A stretch of DNA of 64,000 nt, from the NCBI GenBank assembly GCA_025093555.1, contig JAIWNF010000051.1:247949-311948 (forward strand). The letters are read 5' to 3'. Shown in pieces: positions 45,530 to 57,446 of the stretch. The stretch's first letter is position 1. Each line of letters starts with the position of its first letter. The notes under the pieces were generated by a model that did not search any database, had not been told where the DNA came from, and saw only the letters and a program-made list of their open reading frames with translations. A program made the translations under genes and the position numbers. Source of the stretch: Circinella umbellata (lineage: Eukaryota; Mucoromycota; Mucoromycetes; Mucorales; Lichtheimiaceae).

Positions 45530-47759
45530 ATGGATTCAAAATATCAAACGTCAGGAGATGATGAATTTAAAGTTGGTATGACAACGGTTAAATCACTTGG
45601 ACAAAGTAGTGACAGCAGTAGTACTGCTGATATCCCTCAACAGCCGATTGCTGCTGCTGCTATGACTACTCCCATTGATCTCGAAACACGACCTGAGCCA
45701 ACGGCTACCGAAGGATTAATGGCTCTTGTCAAATCATCATGGATCAACGTTCTTGTTGTTTTTATACCAATTGGCATAGCTAGTCATTTTGTCTGGAGCT
45801 CAACTGTAACATTTGTTCTTAATTTTATTGCAATTATCCCACTTGCTAAATTACTTGGATTTGCTACAGAAGATATTGCTCTTCGAACGGGCGAGGTAAT
45901 AAAAAAAAATAAACAAGAATAGTAACTCAGAGAGAGAGAGGAGAGGGACAAAATTGGAAAAATAGAAAGTTCCAATGATTAACATTGTACAACGGTAACT
46001 ATCAAGTTTCACTTACTAACTTCATAAGAAAAACCTGATCAAATTATAGGTTATTGGCGGTCTTTTGAATGCTTCGTTCGGAAATGCAGTTGAACTTATT
46101 ATCTCAATCATTTCATTGACTCAGAATTTAGTTGTTGTTGTGCAAGCATCGATGCTCGGGTCCATTTTATCCAATCTCCTTTTAGTTTTGGGCATGTGCT
46201 TCTGGTTTGGTGGCATTAAATACACAGAACAGAAGTTTAATGAGACTGTGGCTCAAACTTCTGCTTCATTATTATTTATTGCTACTACGTCATTGCTTTT
46301 ACCTGCTGCGTTTTATGCGTCCGTTGGAAACAAAGAAACGTCTGAAGAACTCACAAGTGATATATTGAATATTTCAAGAGCAACATCAATTATTTTACTT
46401 ATTATTTATTTTTCATATTTGTTTTTCCAGGTAAATTACATTAGTGAGAGCAAAGCGATAATAACTAATGTGCTGTTTACTTTTACGAGACATTAAAGAT
46501 TATTAACGTCCATACATACTCTTATATATGACATTATTACTGTTCCTATATAGCTCAAAACACATAAGGACTTGGTATGTAATAGTGAAAAATATAATAG
46601 CAGTCATTAGCATTACCCTACAGATTCTTATTTTTACTGTTATCTCGTTGCTTTTTTTTTCTTTGGGACTTTGATATATGTAGTTTTTACAAGCACCTAC
46701 AGAAGCCCGTCGAGTATCATATCAAGTAAATCAACAACGACGATCAGCTACCGGCACTGATATTGAACAGCTAAATGCTGATAGTACTTCCCCATCTCAA
46801 GACACTCACAACAATGAAGAAGAAGAAGAGGTCCCACAAATGCCATTTTGGATGGCAATTGTCGTGTAAGTTTTTTATTCTTATCGGGATATTTACACAA
46901 GTAATATATCCTTTTCTGGTGGGCAATAAAGCATATATTACCGTTACTAGTTAGTATCGTATTGAACAGTTACTGTATATATAATAATTTATAGACTTCT
47001 TGTGATCACTGCACTGGTCGCCGTATGTGCCGAGTTCTTAGTCTCTGCTATTGAAGATGTTGTGGAACAATGGCATATTAGCGAAACTTTTGTAGGTCTT
47101 ATTTTGTTACCGATTGTCGGTAATGCAGCCGAACATCTTACTGCAGTTACTGTGGCAATGAAAAATAAGGTACAAAAAAGTATATCATTGCAGAGAGTGG
47201 AAATTGTTTGTTTACGTATATATGTATCATTCGTGGTAAGATACTAACTCGATAATAATAAAAATATTATTAGATGGACTTGGCACTTGGTGTGGCAGTT
47301 GGTAGTTCCATGCAAATTGCTCTTCTCGTTACACCACTGATGGTGATTATCGGCTGGGGTAAGTTTCAGTGATATGTATAACATATTATATATGAATTAT
47401 TAGTTTTTACAAATGGTTTCTACATATGTCGATGTTCCGTTGTACTCTCTTAGTGATATTATTTTTCTTTTATAGGTATTCAAGTCGATATGTCTCTTTT
47501 GTTTAACGTTTATGAAACTGCTGTCATGTTTATTGCTGTAGTCATGGTGAATTATTTAATGATGGTATGGTTTACAACGGTTTATTATTATTATTATTAC
47601 GTATTGTATGTTTTTTTAACTAAATTCATAAACTATATGTAATAGGATGGCAAGAGCAATTGGTTAGAAGGCTTGATGCTTTTCGCGTTATACATACTGC
47701 TGGCTATTAGTTTCTACTATTACCCTGATGCTGCATCAAGCGAACTTACTTCCGCATAA
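45530..47759 (+). CDS. VCX1: Vacuolar Ca2+/H+ antiporter (CAX family)
   Basis: Low-affinity antiporter that moves cytosolic Ca2+ into the vacuole in exchange for protons. Seven exons: 45530-45895, 46050-46430, 46684-46865, 46995-47169, 47274-47358, 47476-47564, 47646-47759, totalling 1392 bp, 463 aa. Seen: a 60-aa polar N-tail (regulatory in CAX proteins), the first cation-binding repeat '[20 protein letters not shown]', an acidic loop '[16 protein letters not shown]' between the halves, and the second repeat '[20 protein letters not shown]' with '[20 protein letters not shown]'. Both GNAxE motifs with their Glu residues are intact. About eleven membrane segments, normal for the family. Confidence 0.95.
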
Positions 47760-48188
47760 AAGACATACATTTTGCTTCCTCAGTTCTCAATAACAAGGGG
47801 ACTTTCATTTCTCATTTTTATTTTATGTAATACTTACTACGTATCACAGTGTACATAACTAAGAGCAACACCTACTACCAATGCTTTATTATCAGTACAC
47901 ATTCTACTACGTACCCCACTTTATTATCACATTTACAAACAATTCAGCTAGAATACTAGTAGTATTACATTGGCATTCCCTTTACTTTTCTGTTACGTAC
48001 TTTGTATTATAGAGATATTTATTATAATAATAGCATATAGATTATTTTTTTTATTACAAAACTTTTGAAATCAAAGAACCCCTGATTGTTAATTACGTAC
48101 GTTTTCTGCAGTCTGATATATGGTGTCATCTGATTTACACTATACATAATAAGATTTTATTTGATAGACTTCTCTATTTAAAGGTGCA
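47760..48188. other. Antiporter 3' flank, nothing recognised
   Basis: AT-rich 3' flank with several 'gtacgta' motifs; no gene or repeat was recognised before the TIR element. Confidence 0.4.
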
Positions 48189-48190
48189 TA

Positions 48191-48918
48191 CTAGTGAGTA
48201 TTCGCTAAACCGGTATCCGGTGAACTTTCCTAAATATTTACCGGGTTTATAATAGTATTATTTTATTTTATATAATTTAATATTAGACTTTTTAATGGTG
48301 AAATCAGTAATACAGTCTTCCTTTAATTTCATCCCAGTTCTTCTCTTTGTTTTCAGCTGGCTACATACTTTGTTTTCATAGCAATTAAAAATACACAAAT
48401 CATTCTTGTCGTCAAGAGAAAGCTTCTCAACATCTTGTTGATAACAGTGTCTCTTTTTCGCCAACTTCACATAAATGCTTTCTTTTTTTCTCATCTGCGT
48501 ACATATATACTTCTTTTCAACTTTGTCATGTACTTGTTCATTACCATTAAATATGTAATTATGTTGTACATACAATTCATTTTTACTCATTTATTCAACT
48601 GCTAATCATGGTCCATATTTAACACACTTTGTTTTAAATTCATTATTACAGTAATCCAGTCTCTGGTTAATTATTACTATTTGATGTATACACTAGTGTT
48701 ATTTTTATCACTGAAAGATTAGCTCAAGTAAGTAGCAAGGCTACATTAAACAGCTAGCTACATTATATGAACTATCATTTTTTTATCTTATCCGTGCAGC
48801 TTAATTTAATTATAGTTATTTTCCAGTATATTCTACATATTAGTACCAGCTGCGTTTCAATTCGCTAAACCGGTACAAATCCTCACATATCGAGTACAGG
48901 TTTAGCGAATACTCACTG
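48191..48918. mobile_element. 728-bp TIR element with internal 110-codon ORF
   Basis: Both ends carry AGTGAGTATTCGCTAAACC in inverted orientation (19 bp exact), preceded by C or CT and flanked by TA on each side (48189-48190 and 48919-48920), consistent with a Tc1/mariner-superfamily insertion. The right end has an additional inverted pair 'ttcgctaaaccggtac' (48861-48876) and 'gtacaggtttagcgaa' (48894-48909), a subterminal hairpin. The left end repeats 'ccgg' motifs. The only sizeable ORF inside is 48258-48590 on the minus strand. Confidence 0.8.
48258..48590 (-). CDS. Lys-rich ORF inside the TIR element, unknown function
   Basis: 110 codons from an ATG at 48590 ('MSKNELYVQHNYIFNGNEQV') to a stop at 48258, spanning nearly half of the 728-bp element. 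It contains many Lys/Asn/Tyr residues, four or five Cys, and no DDE/D-type catalytic motif or helix-turn-helix that I can recognise. It is too short for a complete mariner transposase. It could be a relic of one, a captured host fragment, or chance in AT-rich DNA. Being the longest ORF in the element and starting with ATG makes it worth testing. Confidence 0.35.
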   Translation of the reverse strand: MSKNELYVQHNYIFNGNEQVHDKVEKKYICTQMRKKESIYVKLAKKRHCYQQDVEKLSLDDKNDLCIFNCYENKVCSQLKTKRRTGMKLKEDCITDFTIKKSNIKLYKIK

Positions 48919-48920
48919 TA

Positions 48921-50469
48921 TTAGTTTTATGATATATAGGGCTGTATTAAAAATAACAGTAATATTTTGCTCACATATACAGTTATTCTCATTAATCAAG
49001 GATAAAAATTTCACAACCGAATATTCAACCCATAAAAATGCTATACGTAAACTACAAAAAAATGCTCCATAAAATATTCTTTCTTATTATATGAACCATA
49101 TTGACTACCAACTACCGGGATATTTTTTTTATATACTGTAAGCAAATACAAAGAAAAAAAGATACCTAATTATGTTATCTCAAGAAAAATATAGCTGCCA
49201 TGTTGGTTGTCTGTATACATTGAAAATCTTTCAACATTTTCCCTATATGTATACTCTCATAAAATATTCATTTCCTTTGCTCCCAATATCTTGTCTCGAG
49301 TAAACACGCCTTGTGAAAGACCGTGTATTCACTTTGAGACGTTAAATAAGTTAAGTGAATCCAAAGGTATAGATCGAAAAATTATAGAATTGTAACTACC
49401 ACACTTTCGACATAGTTCTTCTAGTAAGTATACTAGAAATGGGCTATTGCTGTTGTTGCCTATAATTGATTGTTACTTTTCCCTTCTATACATGTAACTT
49501 TGCTGCTGAAGCTATGATAGCATACAAGTATTTATGAAATAAAAAGGGGGATGATGATGTTGGTTGAATTAAGTGCTTGTATTTGCTATAGGAGATTTTT
49601 GATAATACAGTCAACTAGTAACTTTTGGTACTATTATATTGTAATACCCTAGTAGCATATATGGGCCAATTGCTTTGAAAAGCAATAGATATATAGTCAT
49701 ACTCAATGATGTAACTTCTGGCCTTTCTTTTCAATACCTGTTATTTCCTTGTGTTGTACTCTCTTTTACCATAGAAATTTTGAATACATCGATCTTGACA
49801 ATAATCCCAGCTGTTAATCCCGCTCTCTGATTATTGGATCAGTAATGGATTTACAACGTTAGATGGTTTGCTTTTCTCGTTATATATAGTTAGTATTAGT
49901 TGTACTAATGCTCACCCAACCAACCATACACACGTATACATCGAATGTTTAAATGTATCGGTGATATTGATAGCTCAATACGTAAATCATAAAGTTCAGC
50001 CTTTATTACTACACCTGTGGCTCAAATATTTAACAAGATTACACCCATCTCTGTCAAAGTATACTAGGGCCATTTATATTATATGTATAGTATTCATGTC
50101 TTGTCACTGATTTTTTATTTATTTATGTTCAATCAGAAAGTGAAAAGCAAATATGAGGAGGTAGATTTAGGTTAAAATTTATTGTTTTATTTACGGGAAG
50201 ACTAATTTGACCTGCGCCTATAGGCATATGGTCGCTTCCTTGCGGTACATTAAGGGGTAGAAAATAGTATATATACAAAGAGAAAGAGTGGAGGTATTAA
50301 CTGAAAAAACCCTCAAGAAGGGAAAAAGTTAAACTAGTGTAGGAACAAGAGAAAAGATGTAAAAGGTTAAGAGAGTATAAGAGAAAAAAAAAGGGGGTGG
50401 AGGATAAAAGGAGGTAGATTTAGTGTTTGAGGATGGTTATAGATGAAGATTATAGGACATATAGCAGTA
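48921..50469. other. Intergenic, AT-rich, nothing clearly recognised
   Basis: This contains a block at 50,130-50,460 with purine-rich 'aggaggtagattta' present twice (about 50,156 and 50,410), possibly a decayed repeat. No gene with protein-like composition was found. Confidence 0.4.
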
Positions 50470-51255
50470 GTTGTATGGATGGAATATAGTATATGTTTGT
50501 ATTATAATGAAGAGTTCGGATCGAGGTCGGTAATGCCATTAACATTGTTTTTATTAGGCTTGATTGAAGTGGGGCCCAGATAATTTCGTAAAGACTTTCT
50601 TGGATCATCGTCGTCATCATCCATATTGATTAGATAATCTTCATGAGATTTTTCATAACATCCAGAGCAGCTACCAATCGTTCAAGCAATAACTATTAAC
50701 CAAAAAGCCCACAGTAAGATCGAGTATACCAAAAGATAACAGAGATGGGCGAATTAAACCATTTACCTTTAATTTCCAGAAGAACTTCATCACACTAAGA
50801 ATCGGGGCCATTTCCATGGGTTTTGGATCGATTTCGCACTTCAGGACTCTCTCAAATGACAAATGTTTTCCAGCCAAAAACGGTCGCATCACCCAAAGTC
50901 GCAAGCACTTGTCTGAATCCAAAATTAAAGCAATGGGTACCTTTTCCACTGGCATGGAGAAATACAACAAAAAGATTTTTTTACAAACTTTTCATCTGCA
51001 TATTCATATTTCTTTAAAATGGCATTCAACATTGAGCAACAACCAAAAGCCCCGTTTACATGATCGTATACATGCTTTGACAAATTATTATTGTTAAATG
51101 CACCTGATGCCTCCATTAATAACAATTCAATTCCTTGGGCCTCCAAACACGCCGTTGCATCTGCAAGGTAACGCTGGTAATCGGTTCCCGGTGGTGCTGC
51201 AAAAAGTTGAGTTTCTCCCACCTTGAAGTTCATTTTGATGTTATTTGGGGTATTC
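50470..51255 (-). repeat. Left arm of a large inverted duplication
   Basis: The reverse complement of this stretch matches 52173-52874 and then 53769-53855 almost base for base. The match includes the 99-codon ORF 50671-50970 (minus), identical in translation to 52476-52775 (plus), and a second segment with 'MNFKVGETQLFAAPPGTDYQ'. The left arm lacks about 0.9 kb present in the right arm; the break lies at 50557-50572. Confidence 0.88.
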
Positions 51256-52312
51256 AGAAACTTGACAGCAATTCGTAAAAGTGGCCACAAAACATAAAAA
51301 CAATATGTAGATTCTGAATCTTCAAGATTTGGTGGTATTATTTTGTCATGAATATTTCAGAGCTATTAGAAATTACTCATCGTCAGTATCTTATTCGATA
51401 ACACTTGGTATAAAACACGTTGACAAAATTCGAAAAACTCCATGTCATATTCAAAACTCGATGTGTTCCCTGTAATTGATGTAAATACATAATCAAAAGT
51501 GATAACAATCGTTGAATGGACAAAGTTTAAATATAATCCTTACATATTTATCAGATTTCAGGATCGTACAAAGGTACTGTGCAAGAACCCTCAAGCGTTT
51601 CACATGTGACAAAGTCGTAAATGTCAGTTGTTCATATACTTCTTCAGGTACTAATGGATGAGTATCAAGACCGTAACCAAATTGAATTATACCAGACTTC
51701 TCTAAGCTGGAAATTGATCAGCTGTCTAAAAAAATACATTTCATTGTTATTTGTATGCTATGGCTGAACTGTACCTATATTTATTTAATGACGAAAAATC
51801 AATTCCATCCAATAATCCAGCAAGGTCAACACCTTCAGATTCAGTAGCTTCACAGTTACTATTAGATTTTTTCTTGGTAAAAGGTTAGCTAACCGTAGTA
51901 GTTTGTAAATTAGAGAAAAGTCCAGCGGCATCATTATTCTGATTAAATAAACTCAAATATAATACCTCAAAGTATTGTATAAGATCATAAACATAGGGCC
52001 AATAGTGCGTGGCTTTTGCTTCCAATTCATAATTCGTTCAAGGTCCAGTTGGTATTGATTATAAATGGCATTTGACTTTGCCTTATTGTTGATGTTTCGC
52101 CATTCTTTAAAATAGTTGTCCAAGTACCACAGCTTTGCAGGATATTTTGCAAAGAATGACGGTAACGCCAATCCAATGCTGTCAAGTTCCCGAATACCCC
52201 AAATAACATCAAAATGAACTTCAAGGTGGGAGAAACGCAACTTTTTGCAGCACCACCGGGAACCGATTACCAGCGTTACCTTGCAGATGCAACGGCGTGT
52301 TTGGAGGCCCAA
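50502..52312 (-). pseudogene. Decayed gene of unknown family, spanning the inverted-repeat centre
   Basis: Coding-like blocks on the minus strand, product not recognised. From 5' to 3': 'LPSFFAKYPAKLWYLDNYFK' and 'EWRNINNKAKSNAIYNQYQL' (52200-51953), 'AGLLDGIDFSSLNKYR' region (about 51,820-51,770), 'MNFKVGETQLFAAPPGTDYQ' with 'GIELLLMEASGAFNNNNLSK' (51290-50960), a segment around 50,970-50,670 that is open in more than one frame, and a 40-codon terminal ORF 50624-50502 ('MDDDDDDPRKSLRNYLGP...DPNSSL'). In-frame stops lie between the blocks. It resembles multi-copy uncharacterised Mucoromycota proteins, from memory only. Confidence 0.5.
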
Positions 52313-53855
52313 GGAATTGAATTGTTATTAATGGAGGCATCAGGTGCATTTAACAATAATAATTTGTCAAAGCATGTATACGATCATGTAAACGGGGCTT
52401 TTGGTTGTTGCTCAATGTAGAATGCCATTTTAATGAAATATGAATATGCAGATGAAAAGTTTGTAAAAAATCTTTTTGTTGTATTTCTCCATGCCAGTGG
52501 AAAAGGTACCCATTGCTTTAATTTTGGATTCAGACAAGTGCTTGCGACTTTGGGTGATGCGACCGTTTTTGGCTGGAAAACATTTGTCATTTGAGAGAGT
52601 CCTGAAGTGCGAAATCGATCCAAAACCCATGGAAATGGCCCCGATTCTTAGTGTGATGAAGTTCTTCTGGAAATTAAAGGTAAATGGTTTAATTCGCCCA
52701 TCTCTGTTATCTTTTGGTATACTCGATCTTACTGTGGGCTTTTTGGTTAATAGTTATTGCTTGAACGATTGGTAGCTGCTCTGGATGTTATGAAAAATCT
52801 CATGAAGATTATCTAATCAATATGGATGACGACGACGATGATCCAAGAAAGTCTTTACGAAATTATCTGGGCCCGGACAGCATGTACGAGGCAGATCAAA
52901 TTAATTGTTCCCAATTAGGAAATGGCCCCAGTAGCGAAGCGAAAGGGAGATTATTCTATTGTAAAATGACTATTATATTTAATATATGGAAAGAAAATAA
53001 TGATAATAGTTAGTTATTCATTATACGTACTGTATATGTGATGTTTAAGCATTTAATTGTCGAAGTAATCAAATGGTCATGCTCGAGAACATGTATTTTG
53101 TTTTCTTGTTGTTCCTTACACTCAATGGTGCCACAAATAGTACATGATTTTAATTCTTTTTACAGACGCCTTTAAGGAGATTATTATTGCTGCTGCTATC
53201 TGTAAATATTTGTAGTGCTATAATAGAATTTGAATCTGTTAACACTAAATTATGTTGCAAAACTACAGTTAACACTTTTAAAGACATACTTCTCACTTCA
53301 AATAAACTCGATTCCGCAGCGATGCATTCAATGGCAGCGGTTCGACTAATGGTAGATTCCTTATTAATGGTTCGGTTTGTCGACAATAATGTTCTTGGAA
53401 TCACTAACAACAGTAGAATTTTTTATCTCCACACGCAATCATAAACTCTCCACTAGAAAATGCTTTTGTTCCATTGGTTTCTCTCCCGGCATTAGGGTTT
53501 CTTCCTTCTGCTTTTTCTTCCACATCTTTTATTATTAATGTTATATTTTATTGTGAAACTATTGATGCAGTCCAAGACAGCAATGACTTTTTTTCCATAT
53601 TGACGCGAATAATGTACGTACTTCTCAACTTTTTTTTCTCTTATGCTTTATGCTATCTGTTTAAGTCTCAGCAACATGGCATAGTCAAAATTGATTGGCT
53701 AAATCCAAAACGTCGTAGTCTCTTTTTATTGGTTTTCATTGCCTCATTCACTTTAGCCGTGCCATTATCTAATAAAAACAATGTTAATGGCATTACCGAC
53801 CTCGATCCGAACTCTTCATTATAATACAAACATACACTATATTCCATCCATACAA
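52173..53855 (+). repeat. Right arm of the inverted duplication, with ~0.9-kb extra segment
   Basis: 52173-52874 and 53769-53855 pair with the left arm; 52875-53768 has no counterpart there. Few differences are seen: the TTG in the left copy is TAG at about 52418, one T fewer occurs in a T-run near 52469, and AAG versus ATG follows it. The extra segment contains hydrophobic ORFs (53474-53824, 53187-53444) and joins in frame to the terminal '...NKNNVNGITDLDPNSSL' block. Confidence 0.88.
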
Positions 53856-54679
53856 ACTTCATATATTCCTCACACAAATTTTACTCTTATTAATCTATCA
53901 CCCCAATTTTATCATCTCGCTATATCATCATGTATCTAATAATTAACCCTAGAGTTTATTTATAATATCCTTCTGTTTGTCATTTAATTACACTGAAAAT
54001 AATAGTTTCTTAACAGTGTCTTTCGGTGTACATTTTAGCTTAGTCACAGGAGATTGTTTATTTATAAAATGGTACGTACGATACTTTGTGAAAGTGAGAT
54101 GTATAAACTGGCGCAAAGAAGAAATTTTTATATTATCTTATTTGCCGTACATGTTTTGTCTCTCGCTGTGAAGTCATCTGCAGTAGAAAAATAAAATGAT
54201 TCTCGAAATATAAATACATCTGCAAGGAAGAGCTCACCATTGATAATCTTGTATAGATTGGAAATCAAACCCCATAACAAGCATTTTGCAACACAATAAT
54301 ACTCACTTTATTGGATATACTGACTAATAAGTCTTGATTTTCGCGAAATACTTGTTTTTGGTTATTTCAAAAAAGATCCTCTTAGCAGCTTGTACTTCTA
54401 TTATTTAAATCAGGTCATATTTGTTCACCGACAGTTCTCAATATAGACAAGAATTGGGAAAAATGAGTTTTGAGAACCACAGAATTCACCGGAAAGTCCC
54501 AGAATTGCTAACCATATACTTTTTTTAGTAGTAAAGAGCTCAAGTAGTACAAGCTATATGAGAATCGTGATACAGGATAGAAAAATAATAAAAATTCTTT
54601 TCGTGTCTCTTATTCATTTTTTATTACGCTAAGCACTCACAAAACATTTATTTTTTTGCTACTCTTAACATATTTTCTA
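53856..54679. other. Intergenic, nothing recognised
   Basis: AT-rich sequence between the inverted duplication and the HMG-box-like gene. One 64-codon ORF (53977-54171) has no features. The last 60 bp are the T-rich leader of the next gene. Confidence 0.4.
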
Positions 54680-56282
54680 ATGACCCGCCAAACGACATCA
54701 TCTCAAAGATCTGCAAGATCTGGACCCAGTGAATTGGTTTGGAAAAGTACAACAGTTGATAATAATGGCGATGTTGTTGTGATCTCCAACCACCAATCAA
54801 CGCAACAGCAACAGGAACCCCAACAACAAGCTTCCTCCCCAGAGACTCCCGAAGAACAACCTCTCGAGGAGTACGTTCCTGAAGGAGATAGTGATGAGCG
54901 CCGCGAGCAGCTTGCTGAACGTTGTGTTCGTTTGATGGAAGAACATCGAACAAAAAAGGAAAGCTTAGCATTAGAGTTAGGCTTTACTGTGGAGGAAGTG
55001 GAAGCAATGTGTGAAAACCACACGCCAACACTGATTTCAACCAAAAAGGCGATCAGTGGTTGGAATCTTTATGTTTCCGAAAATAGAAGCGAAGAACTTG
55101 CTGCTGCTAAGGCAAATGGGGAAAGCCCTATCCAAGGTTATTACAGATAAATATTCAGTGTGTAGATATTATATGGTCTCATGTTCTATTACTAAATACA
55201 GTCTATTTAATAGAGAGCATTGGGGAACGTATCAAGCGTTATAGCAACAGCTATGATGCCGAAGCACGTATGCTTTATACCCAAAAGGCTGAAAAACACA
55301 ATTTGGATACTGGCCTCAAAGGATACGTGGCTCCCCACGATATGACAGAAAAAGCTTGCGAATTACGATTGGCATATGTCAAACAGGCGTGTAAAAGAGT
55401 ATCAGCCGATTTACAAAGTGTGAAGGATACGACAGGGATTGAGGCCATCTTGTGCTTTGGATTCCCATCCATCCCAAAAGATGCAAAATACCTTGACTTT
55501 TATCAAAACAAAGTTATTGCAACAGGTATAATTTGAGCATGATCTATTCGAAAAAATAATTACACTTTAGTTATTTTGAATTTCTAATAATATGTAGAAC
55601 TTGGACATGCGTTTTGGGCACGCTGCGATGCATTACAAGAAGGGCCTAAGTTTTCCGAACTACAATCCAGATTTGACGCATTTTGCAAGGCCCATTCTCG
55701 TAGATCTGGTAATTAAAAAAAATATAATTCTGCGATCTCAAACACAAATATATTTATTGATTTTATTAGATTACGCCCCATACATGGAGAATTATTCGCC
55801 ACTCGAAGGAAATGAAAGAGATGTTTCTCAACAGCAACAATCCAGACATAGATCGAAGCGACAACGTACCAATGGTAGTATATACGTTTTTGGGATTGGT
55901 GGAGTTATGAGTTTGTTGAATAGCTACTTATTATAATGTTTAGATGGACCGGCCTATCGAATGATCAAGTTCATTCAAGATGAAGTCAAGCGTCTTTACA
56001 GTAAGTATAAGTGAATATGAGGTGAGTATGTGAATATTGTGTTGGTCTTTACTCCTAGTGGCTTCGATAGATGAACAGGCACCGAATTATGGACAGATAG
56101 ATGGTGCTATCCCGTGGACAAATCTTTCCAGTAATAAAGATAAATACGTTACATTGGAATCATTACCATCGGGTGTCAGTTTCGCGGAACCATCAAAAGG
56201 GTTGAAAGCAGAAGAAAGAATAATGTTGGGCAATGCTCTCGAAAAGGGACAAATAAAAATGAAGAAGAGGCAAATTTCTTAA
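54680..56282 (+). CDS. HMG-box-like protein, lineage-type family
   Basis: Six exons: 54680-55136, 55214-55525, 55598-55708, 55770-55874, 55944-56000, 56059-56282, totalling 1266 bp, 421 aa with an intact frame. The ATG at 54680 ('MTRQTTSSQRSARSGPSELV') is chosen since no ATG lies upstream in frame. Seen: Gln/Pro/Glu-rich N-terminus; a helical 'QLAERCVRLMEEHRTKKESL'; an HMG-box-like stretch 'KKAISGWNLYVSENRSEELA' followed by 'SIGERIKRYSNSYDAEARML' and 'YTQKAEKHN' (about residues 125-190); Cys- and Trp-containing middle; basic 'RHRSKRQR' (possible nuclear signal); C-terminal 'AIPWTNLSSNKDKYVTLESL'. It is probably a nuclear DNA-binding protein of a family expanded in Mucoromycota. Function unknown. 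Intact splice sites argue that it is still expressed. Confidence 0.65.
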
Positions 56283-57446
56283 GACAGTACTGTAGCAATG
56301 CTTACAGTATATAAACTACCAGTTCATTTTAATATATTTAAAAATACATAAGTATAGTTATTGGAACAATAGTAAAAAATGATTTAGGATATTAGGGATG
56401 AAAGTTTTTATTTTGGTGGAAAAGCGGGTCACATAATCTATATATTCATGGGCATTTTGTTTCTATAGTATACCTATATATTAAACTACTAATAAAACTA
56501 TCTTTTGGGACTACTGAAGAGATTATCAGACAATCTTCATTGGACACTGTTGATAAACATGATGATAAAAGTTTATTTCAAGTTTTATATAGCAGAAATG
56601 CGTATTACAACTTCAATTACTCATTGAGACAAAGTCAGAAAGGCACAGATGGGATTGTGCAGTTTAGATGATAATATTTCTTTGGCAGGACTCTCATGAC
56701 ACAAAATAAATATTACAATATAACTTATACTATCATGTTATTGTAAATTAATTACTAACTGATAATTGGAAGTGAAGGTACGGTAATAATATTAGGTACC
56801 TGCAGTAGGACAGTATAAGGTTCCGGAACATTATTTGTGAGTTGATGTGTACCACTTTTCAATCATCTACAACCGAATTACAAACCTACAAAAGCAACAA
56901 CAACAACAACAATGCCAAATTGAAGTATGTTTTTCACATTTAAATAAAAATTTCATAGGGTTAACGTAAATCATCAGCTCAGAAAGCTGGCGGTTGTGCC
57001 AATCAGAAAACCGCAATCGCGTTTTTAATTATAGCAGCCAGGTGTGGCAGTAATAAAATATTATTTGTTTCTTTATACACCCCTGCTTTATATTACAACT
57101 CATCTCTACAATTTTAGTCATGTCTTTAACTCATAAAGCTGCTTTTTCTAAGCGCGTATCGTGCAGCCCAATTGTTTGGCCGTAGAAAAAAACGATCAGA
57201 AAAGCAAAACAAGATAACTGATCAATCAGACCAGTAGATGCTAGCTGACATCATTCCATTCGAATAGGTGTCAGGAACGTACAATAGATCGCATGCAAAT
57301 AACAGTGCTAGAGATCTACAAGCAACCACTTCTCGTAACATCACTTGAGCTACTATTCTTCCTTCTTTGGTAAAAGCCTTTATAGAAGGGCTATGGCATT
57401 CAAAAGCCAAAAACAGAAGAGCTAGTATTTGTTCCTAGGGCCTTTA
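56283..57446. other. Intergenic / 5' part of KDZ relic, too decayed to read
   Basis: A (CAA)n run at 56,894-56,911. The last 300 bp probably contain the eroded N-terminus of the KDZ transposase that becomes readable at 57447. A 62-codon minus-strand ORF (57222-57410) overlaps it and is considered chance. Confidence 0.4.

Noticed and set aside
45784..45975. 63-codon minus-strand ORF
   Set aside because: It is antisense to the first exon and intron of the Ca2+/H+ antiporter gene, which explains it.
57222..57410. 62-codon minus-strand ORF with fairly protein-like composition
   Set aside because: It lies antisense to the expected N-terminal part of the KDZ pseudogene and has no match in the other KDZ copy.
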